Below, one piece after another: positions 45,602 through 56,200 of a stretch of 64,000 nt of DNA. How positions within the stretch are numbered: the first letter of the stretch is position 1; each line of letters opens with the position of its first letter. Made by a program: the position numbers and the translations under genes. Under the pieces are notes generated by a model. It saw only the letters and a program-made list of their open reading frames with translations. It made no database searches and was not told the origin of the DNA. Source of the DNA: Mycobacterium sp. GA-2829 (GTDB lineage: Bacteria; Actinomycetota; Actinomycetes; Mycobacteriales; Mycobacteriaceae); assembly GCF_001499965.1 (NCBI RefSeq), contig NZ_LQIT01000007.1, forward strand, positions 62,001 through 126,000, given 5' to 3'.

Positions 45602-45739
45602 CGGATTCGAAAACCGTCTAGCTAACTCGCGTAACTACCGCTTGCAAGCGTCGGACGGCTGATCTTGCTTTCTGAACAGCCTCTCAGGTTGGACATCGCG
45701 CGCCTCACCAGCGAATAAGATGCTTAAGGGTCGCCTAAG

Positions 45740-45758
45740 TTAAGTTAGGCGTACCTAT
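45740..45758 (+). promoter_or_regulatory. IdeR-box-like iron operator
   Basis: TTAAGTTAGGCGTACCTAT matches the 19-base mycobacterial iron box (TTAGGTTAGGCTAACCTAA) at 15 positions. An overlapping GCCTAA-N6-TTAGGC repeat lies at 45733-45750 and a half site AGGTAACC follows at 45768. The box ends at the -35 of the downstream gene, where bound IdeR would repress in high iron. Confidence 0.6.
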
Positions 45759-45786
45759 TGAAACTCAGGTAACCCTCAGTTAGCGT
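45758..45786 (+). promoter_or_regulatory. Promoter of the GjpA-like gene (TTGAAA, 17 bases, TAGCGT)
   Basis: TTGAAA at 45758-45763 and TAGCGT at 45781-45786 with a 17-base spacer fit a SigA-type promoter. Transcription would begin near 45793, giving a leader of about 45 bases with the ribosome site CTGAGGAG before the GTG at 45837. Confidence 0.5.
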
Positions 45787-45836
45787 TTGGCCTCGCCGCA
45801 AAGGCACCAAATTTGCAGAACCACTGAGGAGAATCC

Positions 45837-47300
45837 GTGCAAGAAGCACTACGCGACGATGCTTTCGGCTGGGAGACCATGTCCGAAACCGCGAACTCGG
45901 CGTCGCGTTCGAAGAAGTTCCTGGCCGCCGGTGTGGCCGTCGTTGGCGCAGGTGCCGTGGCCGTGAGCCCGGTGACCGTGACGCCGACCCTCCCCGACAT
46001 CCAGGTGCGGGCGGTCGAGCTGTCGGCGGTCGTCGACCCGTTCACCCAGCTGGCGGCGAGCTTCGAGGCGACGGTCGAGAACCTGGAGCTGTGGACGACC
46101 AACCTGTCGAACGTGACGCTGCCCGCGCTGCAGCAGATCCTCGTCGGCTACCCCGAACTCCTCGGTGACTTCGTCCAGGTCGGCGCCTCCGGCGTGGTGG
46201 ATCCCCTCGGCACATTCGCCGCGATCCGGGGGGTGTTCGACACCTACGCCCCGATCATCGAGAGTGGCAACGCGGCGGCCACCGCGGCGCTGCAGACCGC
46301 GTTCGAAAACCTGCCGACGGTCATCGACAACACGCTGAACTATCTGCGCAACGGCGAGTTCGTGGAAGCCTTCAGCGAGGTCAACATCTGGTTCCTCGTC
46401 CAGCTCCTCGAGCGGCCGTTCGTCCCGCTCGTCCCGACGCTGGGCATCCCCGGTGACATCGCCGACGCCCTCGGCGCCGAGACCGCGGGCAACGTGCTGG
46501 ACGCGCTGTTCACCCGCGGCGGCATCAACGGCATCACCAAGGCGCTGCTCGCCCCCGCGCTGACCGCGGTCCTGCAGGGCGCCGTCGTCCTCGACGAGGT
46601 CCGCGCCGCCTACGACGACGGCGACACCGCCGCCGCGCTGACCGGGCTGGCCACGCTGCCGCTGGCGGTGGCCAACGCGTTCGTCAACGGGTTCGTCCCG
46701 CCGTTCACCACCCGTTCGAACTGGCCGGGCATCTTCGGCGACGGCGGCCCGGTCGACTACTTCACCGTCGACCTGCCCCGCATCCTCGGCAACGCGCTCA
46801 AGCCGCAGACCCCGGCGCTGCTGCGCGCGGCGTCCACTCCTGCCGCGCTGGAGTCGGGTGACGTGGCGTCGACCGAGATCGGGTCGTCCGACACGCTGAC
46901 GCTGGACGTCGCGACCGGTACCGCCACCGCTGAGAAGGCGACCGCCGAGAAGGCCGCCACCACCACGCCGGCCGTCGAGGCCGAGGCTCCGGTCGCCGAG
47001 ACGCCCGCCGCCGAGGATCCGGAAACCGGTGCCGAGGTCGTCCCGGTCGCCGACGCCGATCCGGTCACCGAAGCACCGGAGAAGACCGTCAAGCGCCCGA
47101 ACCCCATCAAGGCGTTCAACGACGGTGTGGCCAAGGCCGTCAGCGACACCAAGATCACGCTGAAGAAGGCCTTCGGCGGCAGTACCTCGAAGAAGGAGTC
47201 CACCACCAAGGATTCCGATTCGAAGTCCGAGTCCGGCTCGGCCGGCGCCGACAAGGGCGGCAGCGACGCCAAGAGCGATTCGTCCTCCGCTTCGGAGTAG
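45837..47300 (+). CDS. GjpA-like exported protein (putative outer-membrane porin family)
   Basis: 487 residues. After a short N-terminal extension there is an export-type hydrophobic stretch (FLAAGVAVVGAGAVAVSPVTV, about residues 29-49, given in part) and the motif LPDIQVRAVELSA, typical of mycobacterial proteins annotated as GjpA-like porins. The central 280 residues are amphipathic with many Asn, Leu and Val, then TRSNWPGIFGDGG. From about 330 the tail is Thr/Ala/Glu/Lys/Ser-rich low complexity. The GTG start has GAGGAG five to six bases upstream. The promoter carries an IdeR-like box, and the gene faces mbtH across a terminator, so expression in iron starvation is likely. A porin role is family annotation, not shown here. 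Confidence 0.7.
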   Translation: MQEALRDDAFGWETMSETANSASRSKKFLAAGVAVVGAGAVAVSPVTVTPTLPDIQVRAVELSAVVDPFTQLAASFEATVENLELWTTNLSNVTLPALQQILVGYPELLGDFVQVGASGVVDPLGTFAAIRGVFDTYAPIIESGNAAATAALQTAFENLPTVIDNTLNYLRNGEFVEAFSEVNIWFLVQLLERPFVPLVPTLGIPGDIADALGAETAGNVLDALFTRGGINGITKALLAPALTAVLQGAVVLDEVRAAYDDGDTAAALTGLATLPLAVANAFVNGFVPPFTTRSNWPGIFGDGGPVDYFTVDLPRILGNALKPQTPALLRAASTPAALESGDVASTEIGSSDTLTLDVATGTATAEKATAEKAATTTPAVEAEAPVAETPAAEDPETGAEVVPVADADPVTEAPEKTVKRPNPIKAFNDGVAKAVSDTKITLKKAFGGSTSKKESTTKDSDSKSESGSAGADKGGSDAKSDSSSASE

Positions 47301-47317
47301 CGAACCCCGCCAACGCA

Positions 47318-47350
47318 ATCGGGCCCCCTCCCTCGCGGAGGGGGCCCGAT
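47318..47350. terminator. Hairpin terminator between gjpA-like gene and mbtH
   Basis: A 14-bp perfect stem (ATCGGGCCCCCTCC and its complement) with a 5-base loop CTCGC. It sits 17 bases after the GjpA-like stop and 12 before the mbtH stop, and so can serve both convergent transcripts. No T-tract follows, as usual in mycobacteria. Confidence 0.8.
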
Positions 47351-47362
47351 CCGCATGCGGGT

Positions 47363-47578
47363 CTAGTCGCCGGCCATCGCCTCGCGCAGGCTGCGTGGCC
47401 GCAGATCCGTCCAATTCTCCTCGACGTAGGCCAGGCACTCCGCGCGCGATGCCTCGCCGAACACGACACGCCACCCGGCAGGCACCTCGGCGAAGGTGGG
47501 CCAGAGGCTGTGCTGGTCCTCGTCGTTGACCAGCACGTAGAAACGGCCGTTGTCGTCATCGAATGGGTTGGTGCTCAA
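47363..47578 (-). CDS. mbtH: MbtH protein, activator of NRPS adenylation domains
   Basis: 71 residues, exactly the length of the M. tuberculosis founder of the family. MbtH-like proteins bind A domains and are needed for their folding or activity. The conserved residues are all there: [21 protein letters not shown] and [13 protein letters not shown]. The TTG start at 47578 is chosen for its AGGAG seven bases upstream and for MSTNPFDDD, the family N-terminus. It overlaps the mbtG end by 23 bases and is the last gene of the mycobactin run. It probably serves MbtB, MbtE and MbtF, and could also serve the NRPS at 12896. Confidence 0.97.
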   Translation of the reverse strand: MSTNPFDDDNGRFYVLVNDEDQHSLWPTFAEVPAGWRVVFGEASRAECLAYVEENWTDLRPRSLREAMAGD

Positions 47579-48845
47579 CGTTTCTCCTGTATGTCGTTGG
47601 ATCGGCCGCCAGTTCCGCACCGAGGACACGGTCTGACAGCAGGCCGAGGCAGCTGAGGTTCGGGAACCCGGGGCCCTGGTTGAGCCCGGCGAGGCCGGGC
47701 AGGAACAGCTTCGGGGTGACCCCCGCGACGGCGAGGTCGTGTCCGATGGACTCCTGGAGGAGTTCACCGGTCAACGGGCCGCCGAGGCCGAGTTCGAGCA
47801 GATCGCGGGCGTCCTGGCCGAGCAGCGGCATGAACCACAGCGGATCGGCGCCCTGACCGTCGATGACGAGGTCGAAACCGTGCACGGTCTCCACCCGCTC
47901 CCCGGCGCGGTCGGTGTGCAGGGTGAGCCGGATTCGCCCGTCCCGCGGTACGGCATGGGCGACGCGGCCGCGCAGGTGCCGGATCCGGTCGTCGGCCAGC
48001 AGCGCCTCCTGCACGCGCGCGGAGAAGACGCCGCGGTCGGTGCGGAACATCGCGTCGCGCCGTTCGGCGAGCGTCAGACCGGTCCACCCGGTGGGGTCGG
48101 AGAACAGCGTGTTCTCGAAGAACCCCTCGCCGCGGGTGAACAGCGTGACCTGCGGGGAGATCACGGTGATGGTCGAAATGCGGTGGCGGAACAGCTCATT
48201 GAGCATCGAGGCCGCGGTCTCCCCGCCGCCGATCATCGCGACACGGTCGGCGACGATGAGTTCGTGACCCGCGGCGCGCCGCCAGAAGTCGGCGATCGAC
48301 ATCACGCGCGGATGACCGGGCAGCAGTGTGCGTTCGGCCTGTCCCGGACCGGTGACCAGCATCGCGTCGGCGTCGATGGTGGTGTCGCGGGTGTGCAGTT
48401 CCCAGCCGCGTCCGCCGACGTTGATCCGCTCGACTTCCCCACGTACCAGCGTCATCCCGACGGCATCGGCGACCCATCGCAGGTACGCCGCCCACTTGTG
48501 GTGGTTCGGCGCCGGCCTGCCGCGGTCGATCCATTCGGCGAACTGCGAGGTGGCGATCAGGTAGGCCTGCCAGCTGTGCCGGGTCATCCGCTCGTCGAGT
48601 TCGGCGTTGCGCCGGGGTACCAGCGCGGAGCGGTACGGGAAACCGATGTCCTTCTCCGGGCTGGTGCCCAACCGGTGCTGCCCGTCGGTCCAGCCGCCCG
48701 CGGCGGTCCAGTTCGCGCCCACCTCGGTGCGTTCCACGACCACCACATCGGGTGCGTCGAAACCCATGTTGCGCAGTTCGGCGGCCTTCGCGGCGACGGC
48801 GACGGCCTTGGGGCCCGCACCGATCACGGCGAGCGTGGCGGTCAT
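47556..48845 (-). CDS. mbtG: L-lysine N6-monooxygenase of mycobactin synthesis
   Basis: 429 residues. FAD- and NADPH-dependent N-hydroxylase that makes the hydroxamate groups which bind Fe(III) in mycobactin. FAD site [15 protein letters not shown] (the GxGPxx variant of this family), NADPH site [13 protein letters not shown], and [10 protein letters not shown] and [16 protein letters not shown] near the C-terminus (ATGLN-like region). Its ATG at 48845 overlaps the mbtF stop (ATGA). Length and order match MbtG. Confidence 0.96.
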   Translation of the reverse strand: MTATLAVIGAGPKAVAVAAKAAELRNMGFDAPDVVVVERTEVGANWTAAGGWTDGQHRLGTSPEKDIGFPYRSALVPRRNAELDERMTRHSWQAYLIATSQFAEWIDRGRPAPNHHKWAAYLRWVADAVGMTLVRGEVERINVGGRGWELHTRDTTIDADAMLVTGPGQAERTLLPGHPRVMSIADFWRRAAGHELIVADRVAMIGGGETAASMLNELFRHRISTITVISPQVTLFTRGEGFFENTLFSDPTGWTGLTLAERRDAMFRTDRGVFSARVQEALLADDRIRHLRGRVAHAVPRDGRIRLTLHTDRAGERVETVHGFDLVIDGQGADPLWFMPLLGQDARDLLELGLGGPLTGELLQESIGHDLAVAGVTPKLFLPGLAGLNQGPGFPNLSCLGLLSDRVLGAELAADPTTYRRNVEHQPIR

Positions 48846-51800
48846 GGGGCAACCTCCTGGAGTGCGTCCTGCCAGAGGGTCTGCAGGACGGCGACGTCGT
48901 CGGCGGACAGCACGTCGGGCAGCGTGCGCCACTGGGTGGCCAGCACCGGTGTCTCACCGTGGGCGAGGATCGCGGCCATCACCGTCACCTCGTGGCGGAC
49001 CGCCGCATCGGGTTCGGGCAGCACCGACACCTCGGTCAGCAACCCCCGGTCGGCGCTGAACGACCCGGTCCCGCCGACGTCGGCGCGGCCGAGGTAGTTC
49101 AGCAGCAGTTGGGGTTCGCGGTAGCCGCCGAGTTTCTCCGCGGTGTCGGCACGCAGATACCGGAGCAGTCCGTAATCGATGGTGTCGCCGGGGATCTCGG
49201 GCGGACCCGCGTCGGGATCGACGCGAACCGGGTAGATGGCGCTGAGCAGGCCGACGGTGTCACCGGTGTCGGCGCCGGCATCGACGGCACCGTCGGCGCG
49301 GCCGTGGGTCTCCAGCGCGAGCAGCGGCGGCGGGGTGGGTTGTCCGCGGCGGCGGCGCCATGCGGTGACGGTCCTCGCCGCGGCCTTGGTCAGCAGCGCG
49401 GGCATGGCCTCCGGTGCGGCGATGAGCCGGGCGGTGAGTTCCGGTTCGCTGACCGAGACGCTGACCTCGACCGACCCGGCGCGGTCTCGGTCCGGCCGGA
49501 TCCGGCGGGCGCCGAGATCCGGGTCGTCCCCGTCGAGTTGCGCCGCCCAGAACGATGCCGTGTCGAGTCGGTGGGCCCGCTCGTGCAAATGGGCCGACCA
49601 CTGGCGGTAGTCGGTGTGCTCCCGTGCCGGCGCGGGGGTGCACCCGGCCCGCAGCGCATGCCAGGCGGCGTCGAGTTCACCGAGCACGACCCGCCACGAC
49701 GCGGGGTCGATCGCCAGCACGTGCGCGGTGAGTACCAGCACACCGGGACCCTGCTGCGGGCGCAGCCAGGCGGCCGACCACAGCCGTCCGCGCTCGGGAT
49801 CCAGTGCCGCGACGGCGGTTTCGGTGTGTGCGGCGACCGCGGTCGCGAGGTCGCCGTCCACCGCGACCTCCGTGAGAACGGGGGCCGTATCATGTTGCGG
49901 CACAAGCGTCATGGCCGCCCGGTCGAACCGTGTGCGAAGCACCTGGTGGCCGTCGGCCAGTGTGGCCAGCAGCGTCCGCAACCCGTCGGCAGTGATGCCG
50001 TCGGGCAGCGGAATCGCCTCGGTCTGCGCGAGGCGGCGCGGGTCACCGAATGCGTAGAGCCAGTGCACGTTCGGGAGCACCGGGATCGGCTCGGTGCTGT
50101 CGCCCCGCGGTGAGTCGGCCTCTCCGGTGTCGGCTTCGGCGTCGATGGCGGCGGCGAGTTCGCGGATGGACCCGCACTCGAGCATCAGCCGGGCCCGCAG
50201 CGCGATCCCGCGCCTGCGCGCGGCCTGTACCACCGACAGCGCGACGATGCTGTCCATCCCGAGCGTGAGCAGCTCGGCGTTGACGTCGACGGTCGAGGTG
50301 CCGAGCAGTTCGGCGACGGCGGCGGCCAGCGCCGCCTCGGTGGGCGTCTCGGGTGCGGCCCCGGGACCGGCCGCGACGGCGTCGTGTGCGGTGAGCGCGG
50401 CGTCGTCGATCTTGCCGTGGGCGGTCAGCGGCATGTCGTCGAGCACCGCGATGTGCTGCGGGACGAGGTAGCGCGGCAGCCGGGCGGTGAGCATTCGACG
50501 CAGTTCGGTGACGTCCACGGGCGTGCCGGCGGTGGCGGCGTAGGCGATCAACCGCGGACCGCTGGGGTGGCTGCGGACGGCGACGTGGGCGGCGCGCACC
50601 GCGGGGTGGGTCTGCAGCACCGCGGCCACCTCCCCCGGTTCGACACGGAAGCCGCGGATCTTGACCTGATCGTCGCTGCGGCCGAGGTACTGCAGCGCAC
50701 CGTCGGCGTCTCGGCGCACCACGTCGCCGGTGCGGTACATGCGGTTTCCGGCGTCGAACGGGTCGGCGACGAACCGGCCCGCGGTCTCGCCGGCGCGGCC
50801 GAGATAGCCGCGGGTGAGTTGCGCGCCGGACAGGTACAGCTCGCCTGCGACGCCGTCGGGCACCGGGCGCAGCCATGCGTCGAGCACATAGGCGCGGGTG
50901 TGGCGCGTCGGCGAGCCGATCACCGACTGCGCGTGCCCGGCGATGGGGGCGACGACGGCCTCCACGGTCGTCTCGGTGGGGCCGTAACAGTTGTAGGCCG
51001 CCATTCCGGTATGCGCGCACTGCTCGCGGATGAACCGCCAGGTCCCGCTGCCGACGGCTTCGCCGCCGAGGGCCAGCACCGCCAGCGGCACCCGTGACAT
51101 CAGCCCGAACGCCCGCAGCTGCGCGAACATCGACGGAGTGGTGTCGATCATGTCTATGCCGAACCGGTCGATGGTGTCGACCAGCGCCTCGGCGTCGCGC
51201 TGGACGTCGTCGCCGATGATGTGCACGCAGTGGCCCTCGAACAGCGCCACCAGCGGCTGCCACGCGGCGTCGAACGTGAACGACCAAGCATGCGCTATGC
51301 GCAGTGGGCGGCCGAGCCGGGCGGCCGCCGGGCGCAGGACGTGCCGGGCGTGGTCGTCGCCGTAGGCGAGCACCGCGTCGTGGGTGCCGATGACACCCTT
51401 GGGCAGTCCGGTGGTGCCGGAGGTGAAGACCGCGTACACGGCCTGGCCGGGGTGCACGGCGACGGGGGTCCACGACGGGTCCGGCCCGGTGACGTCGGCC
51501 AGCAGTGCCTCGTCGACGATCACCGGCGCGGCGGTCTGGCGCAGGATCTCGGCGATCCGCTCCCCCGCCATCGCCGGGTCGAGCGGGACGATCATGCCGC
51601 CCGCCTTGAGGATCGCCAGCATCGCGACCACGTAGTCCGGGCCGCGCGAGAGCGCAACGGCCACCGGGGTTTCCGACCGTACGCCCCGGGCGGTCAGTGC
51701 GGCGCCCAGCCGGTCGGCGGCGGCGTCGAGTTCGGCGTAGCTCAGCGTGCCCTCGTTCCAGCTGAGCGCGACGGCACCGGGGGGGGGGGGGGCGGCGGCG

Positions 51801-53203
51801 GTGACCGCGGTATGCACGCCGGTGGGCGGCGGCGGTGTCGCCGCGGGGGCGGGGCCCGGTGCGCCGGCGCCGATGCGCACATCGCGAAGCGGTTTGTCCC
51901 AGTGGGCGATCAGCCGTTCGACGGTGTCGAGCAGGTCCCGGCCGACCCGCTGCGGGGTGAGCGAGCCGAGGGCGCCGTCGAGGGTCTCCACCAGCACCGT
52001 CAGCTGACCGTCGGCCATGTGGGCGGCGATGGTGACGGGGAAGTGCGACAGGCTCTCCAGCGCCGCGGGTGTGAAGGTGGCGCCGTTGGCCTCGAACCGG
52101 TGGTCTCCACCGACCAGGCCGCCGGGCGGGAAGTTCTCGTAGACCAGCAGGGAGTCGAACAGCTCGCCGACCCCGGCCATGGCGCGCAGTTCGGCGTGCG
52201 CGAGATAGCTGTGGTCGCGCAGTGCGGCGGCGGTGCGCTGCAACCTCAGGCATTGCGCCCCAACGGTTTCGGCGGGGTCCAGCCGGACCCGCAGCGGGAC
52301 GGTGTTGATGAACAGCCCCACCATGGTCTCGACGCCGGTCAGTTCTCCGGGCCGGCCCGACACAGTCATCCCGAAGGTCACATCGCGGCGGTCGGTGAAG
52401 ACCGACAGCATCGCCGCCCACGCCATCTGGACCAGGGTGTTGACGGTGACGCCGCGGGTGCGGGCCGTCTCGGTCAGCCGGTGGGTGGCGTCGGCGTCGA
52501 GCCGCACCTCGGTGCGCCGCGGCAGTCCCGGCGACGGTTCGACCGTCGACAGCGCGGGGGTCAGCAGCGTCGGGCCGTCGACGCCGGCCAGGTGTTCGGC
52601 CCACAGCGCCCGGCTGGCCGCCTGATCGCGGCCGGCGAGCCATCCGATGTAGTCGCGGTAGGGCCGGGGCGATGCGGGCAGCGCGTTCGGGTCGCCGCCC
52701 GCCCGGTACAGCGTCACGAGTTCCCCGACGAACAGCGGCAGCGACCAGCCGTCGATCACGATGTGGTGGGCGACGATCACGAGTCGCCAACGCGCGTCGG
52801 GCAATTCGATGAGCAGAAACCGGACCGCCGGACCCTGTTCGAGGTCGAAGGGTCTGCGCCGTTCGGCGTCTTCGAGGCGGCCCGCCTCGTCGGCGGTCGC
52901 CGCGGTGACGTGCCGCCACGGCACCTCGACGCGCGCCGGGATGACCTGGACGGGCCGGGGCAGGTCCCCGCGGTAGAAGCTGGCGCGCAGGTTGGGATGC
53001 CGGGTGAACAGCGTTGCCGCGCAGGCGCGGAGCAGTTCGGTATCCAGCGTCCCGGTGACGTCGGCGGCCATCGCGATCACGTACGGGTCGCCGTCGGTGT
53101 GGTCGGCGCCGGTGAGGGTGGTCATCGAGTAGAGCCCCTGCTGCAGGGGGCTCAGCGCGAGGACGTCCTCGATCGCATTGGCGGCCGGTTTGGTCTGGGT
53201 CAC
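48842..53203 (-). CDS. mbtF: Mycobactin NRPS MbtF (C-A-PCP plus terminal C/E-like domain)
   Basis: 1453 residues; adds the last (hydroxy)lysine, which is cyclised on release. Condensation domain about 10-440 with [12 protein letters not shown] domain about 480-950 with [19 protein letters not shown] and YRTGDVVRR. Carrier domain LGMDS with Ser985. A terminal domain (about 1030-1453) resembles epimerisation/condensation domains but reads [11 protein letters not shown] where HHxxxDG is usual, so its chemistry is uncertain. A run of 14 G (14 C on the coding strand, 51779-51792, residues about 471-475) encodes a Pro run in the C-A linker. The frame stays open across it. The GTG start overlaps the mbtE stop (GTGA). 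Confidence 0.95.
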   Translation of the reverse strand: MTQTKPAANAIEDVLALSPLQQGLYSMTTLTGADHTDGDPYVIAMAADVTGTLDTELLRACAATLFTRHPNLRASFYRGDLPRPVQVIPARVEVPWRHVTAATADEAGRLEDAERRRPFDLEQGPAVRFLLIELPDARWRLVIVAHHIVIDGWSLPLFVGELVTLYRAGGDPNALPASPRPYRDYIGWLAGRDQAASRALWAEHLAGVDGPTLLTPALSTVEPSPGLPRRTEVRLDADATHRLTETARTRGVTVNTLVQMAWAAMLSVFTDRRDVTFGMTVSGRPGELTGVETMVGLFINTVPLRVRLDPAETVGAQCLRLQRTAAALRDHSYLAHAELRAMAGVGELFDSLLVYENFPPGGLVGGDHRFEANGATFTPAALESLSHFPVTIAAHMADGQLTVLVETLDGALGSLTPQRVGRDLLDTVERLIAHWDKPLRDVRIGAGAPGPAPAATPPPPTGVHTAVTAAAPPPPGAVALSWNEGTLSYAELDAAADRLGAALTARGVRSETPVAVALSRGPDYVVAMLAILKAGGMIVPLDPAMAGERIAEILRQTAAPVIVDEALLADVTGPDPSWTPVAVHPGQAVYAVFTSGTTGLPKGVIGTHDAVLAYGDDHARHVLRPAAARLGRPLRIAHAWSFTFDAAWQPLVALFEGHCVHIIGDDVQRDAEALVDTIDRFGIDMIDTTPSMFAQLRAFGLMSRVPLAVLALGGEAVGSGTWRFIREQCAHTGMAAYNCYGPTETTVEAVVAPIAGHAQSVIGSPTRHTRAYVLDAWLRPVPDGVAGELYLSGAQLTRGYLGRAGETAGRFVADPFDAGNRMYRTGDVVRRDADGALQYLGRSDDQVKIRGFRVEPGEVAAVLQTHPAVRAAHVAVRSHPSGPRLIAYAATAGTPVDVTELRRMLTARLPRYLVPQHIAVLDDMPLTAHGKIDDAALTAHDAVAAGPGAAPETPTEAALAAAVAELLGTSTVDVNAELLTLGMDSIVALSVVQAARRRGIALRARLMLECGSIRELAAAIDAEADTGEADSPRGDSTEPIPVLPNVHWLYAFGDPRRLAQTEAIPLPDGITADGLRTLLATLADGHQVLRTRFDRAAMTLVPQHDTAPVLTEVAVDGDLATAVAAHTETAVAALDPERGRLWSAAWLRPQQGPGVLVLTAHVLAIDPASWRVVLGELDAAWHALRAGCTPAPAREHTDYRQWSAHLHERAHRLDTASFWAAQLDGDDPDLGARRIRPDRDRAGSVEVSVSVSEPELTARLIAAPEAMPALLTKAAARTVTAWRRRRGQPTPPPLLALETHGRADGAVDAGADTGDTVGLLSAIYPVRVDPDAGPPEIPGDTIDYGLLRYLRADTAEKLGGYREPQLLLNYLGRADVGGTGSFSADRGLLTEVSVLPEPDAAVRHEVTVMAAILAHGETPVLATQWRTLPDVLSADDVAVLQTLWQDALQEVAP
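51779..51792. repeat. G14 homopolymer inside mbtF
   Basis: Fourteen consecutive G on the plus strand, encoding Pro codons in the linker between the condensation and adenylation domains of MbtF. It is the longest mononucleotide run I see in the window. A one-base slip would truncate MbtF shortly afterwards. Confidence 0.95.
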
Positions 53204-56200
53204 GGCGCATCCCCCCGCGACGCGTTCCAGGAGGCGGTCAGCGCCGCCAACTCGTCCGGGGACAGTCCCGACGCGCTCATCGGTGCGTGCGCGGTGTCGG
53301 CGTCCCCCGCCGTCGACCCGGTGCCCGCCGCGGTGGTCGCGGCGTCGACCGCCGCGGCGAGTTCGTGCAGCGTCGGGTGTTCGAACACCATGCGCGCGGT
53401 CAGTTTCAGTCCGGTGTCGCGGGCCCGGGCGGCCACCTGCACAGCCAGGATGCTGTCGCCGCCGAGGCTGAAGAAGTCGTCGTCGCGTCCGGTGACCTCG
53501 ACGTCGAGCACCTCGCCGAGCAGGGTCGCCAGCGCCCGTTCGGTGTCGGTGGCCGGTGGCTGGCCGCTGCGTTCCACGGCACGTTCGGCCGGTGCGACGA
53601 CCTGTGCGGAGCCCACGAGTTCGAGGATGCCGTCGGCGCTCCACCTGGCCCGGTCCCCGGTGCGGTGCAACCGCGCCCCCGGCGCCCCGTACGGATGCGC
53701 GATCAGCCGTGTCGCGGTCGCCGCAGCGGTGTTCCAGTGGGCGGCCGACAGCGGTCCACCCGCGGTGTACACGTCGCCGACCACCCCGACCGGAACCGGC
53801 TGCAGTGCGCCGTCGAGAACGAGAACGCTTCCGCCACCCCATTGTTCGACGATGCGCTGCCGCTCTCCCGCCGCGCCGATGTCGAGTGCGGTGAGCGTCA
53901 GGTCGGGCTGGTCCGCGAACGCCGTCACCGCCCGCACCAGCCAGTCCGCGAACCGTCCGGCGGTGTCGCGGCTGTACAGCTCGGGGCGGTAGATGACGTG
54001 GCCGCGGTAGCCGCCCGCGCCGTCGGAGGCGAAGAAGTTCAGCGACAGGTCGGCGTGCGCGGCGTCGAACGTCGGCTCGAGCACCGTGACGGTGGTGTCC
54101 CCGTCGGGCCCGTGGTCGATCACCCGGTTCTCCGGAAGTTGTTCGCGCACATGCACCACCACACTGAACAGCGGGTTGCGCGCCAGGGTGCGTACCGGAC
54201 TGACCGCGTCGACGACCTGGTCGAAGGGCAGGTCCTGGTGCGCGTAGGCCGCCAGCGCCATCTCGCGGGTGCGGCGGAGCACCTCGCGCAGGGTCGGGTT
54301 GCCGCGAAGATCGTTGCGCAGCACCAGGATGTTGATGAAGAAGCCCACCAGCTGGTCGAGTTCGGGTTCCGAACGGCCGGCCACCGGGGTGCCGAGCGGG
54401 ACGTCGGCCCCGCCGCCGGCCTTGTGCAGGACTACCGCGACGGCGGCCTGCAGCAGCATGAACTCGGTGACCCCGGATTCGCGGCACAGCACAGCGAGCC
54501 GGTCGCGGGTGGCGCCGTCGATATGGAATTCGACCGCCTCGGCCAGACCGCTGGGCACCGGCGGGCGCGCGTAGTCCGGCGGCAGCCCGGTCTCCTCGGG
54601 CAGGCCGGCCAGTTGGCGCCGCCAGTAGTCACGCTGCGGCTCGGCGACACCCGCGTCGTCGGCGAGCAGCGCGGTCTGCCAGGCACCGAAGTCGGCGTAC
54701 TGGATCGGCAGCGGCGCCCATGCGGGTGTCTGCCCCGCCGCGCGTGCGCGGTAGGCGGTGAGCAGATCGGAGAACAGCACGGTGGCCGACCAGTGGTCGC
54801 CGGCGATGTGGTGCATGACGACCGACAGCACGATGCCGTCCGGCACGCTCAGGATCGCCGGGCGGATCGGGCGGTCGTTCTCGAGGTCGAAGACGTGGCG
54901 GCGTTCCCGGTCGAGTTCTTCGCGCAGCCACTCCTCACCGTCACCGGCGGCCCGGCGCACCGCCACCGGTTCAGGTGGAAGCACGATCTGGTGTGGCACA
55001 CCGTCGATCTCGCGGTAGACGGTGCGCAGGATCTCGTGGCGGTCGATGACGTCACCGATCGCGGCGACCAGCGCGTCGACGTCACACGGCCCGTGCAGCC
55101 GCGCGGCGAACGGGATGTTGTTGACAACGCTGGGTCCGTCGACGCGGTAGGCGAACCAGCTGCGCAGTTGCGCCGACGACAGCGGGGCCGGCCCGTCGAG
55201 GTGCAGCGGCACCAGCCGTGGCCGCGCCGGGCCGCCACCGTCCGCGCGCAGGGCGTCCACCCGGGCGGCGAGGTCCGCCACTGTGGCCAGCTCGAAGACC
55301 TCCTGCACCCCGACATCAACGCCGCACGAGGTACGCACGGCGGCAACCAGTTTCGTCGCCAGCAGCGAGTGGCCGCCGAGGTCGAAGAACGAATCGTCGG
55401 CGCCGACGTCGGCGCGGTCGAGCAACTGCCCGAACAGCCGGGCGATCTCGCGTTCGGTGTCGGTGGAGGGGGCGCGGAACTCGACGGCCGATGTGAGTTC
55501 GGGTTCGGGCAGTGCGGCGCGGTCGATCTTGCCGTGGGCGGTGATCGGGACCTCGTCGATCACCACGTACGCCGCGGGGACCATGTATTCGGGCAGCGCC
55601 GCGGCCACCCGGGTGCGGATGCGGTCGACGTCCACCGACTCCCCGTCGTGGCCGCTCACCGGGGTGAGGTAGCCGACCAGGCTCTTGCCCAGCCCCGGCA
55701 GATCGCTGACCACCACGACGGCCTGGCCGACGCTCGGGTCGACCGAGATCGCCGCCGCGACGTCGCCGAGTTCGATGCGGAACCCGCGGATCTTGACCTG
55801 TTCGTCGGCGCGGCCGACGAATTCGATGTCCCCGTCGGCATTGCGGCGGGCCAGGTCGCCCGACCGGTACAGCCGTCCGCCGGGGGTGAACGGATCGGCC
55901 ACGAAGCGTTCCGCCGTCAGGCCGGGCCTGCGGTGGTAGCCGTGCGCGACATGTGTTCCGCCGATGTAGATCTCGCCGATCGCGCCGACGGGTACGGGTT
56001 GCAGCGCGTCGTCGAGCAGATGCATCTGGGTGTTGATCTTCGGGCGGCCGATCGGCACGATGCGCGTGCCCTGCTTGCCCTCGACCTTGTACCGGCTGGC
56101 GTTGATGACGGTTTCGGTCGGGCCGTAGAAGTTGTGCAGCAGCGCGTCGAAGGTGGCGTGGAACTTGTCGGCGACCTCACCGGGCAGCGGTTCGCCGCCG

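Noticed and set aside
51779..51792. A frameshift or pseudogene in mbtF at the G tract
   Set aside because: The frame is open on both sides with domains in the right order, so the gene is intact as given. The tract is kept as a finding about instability only.
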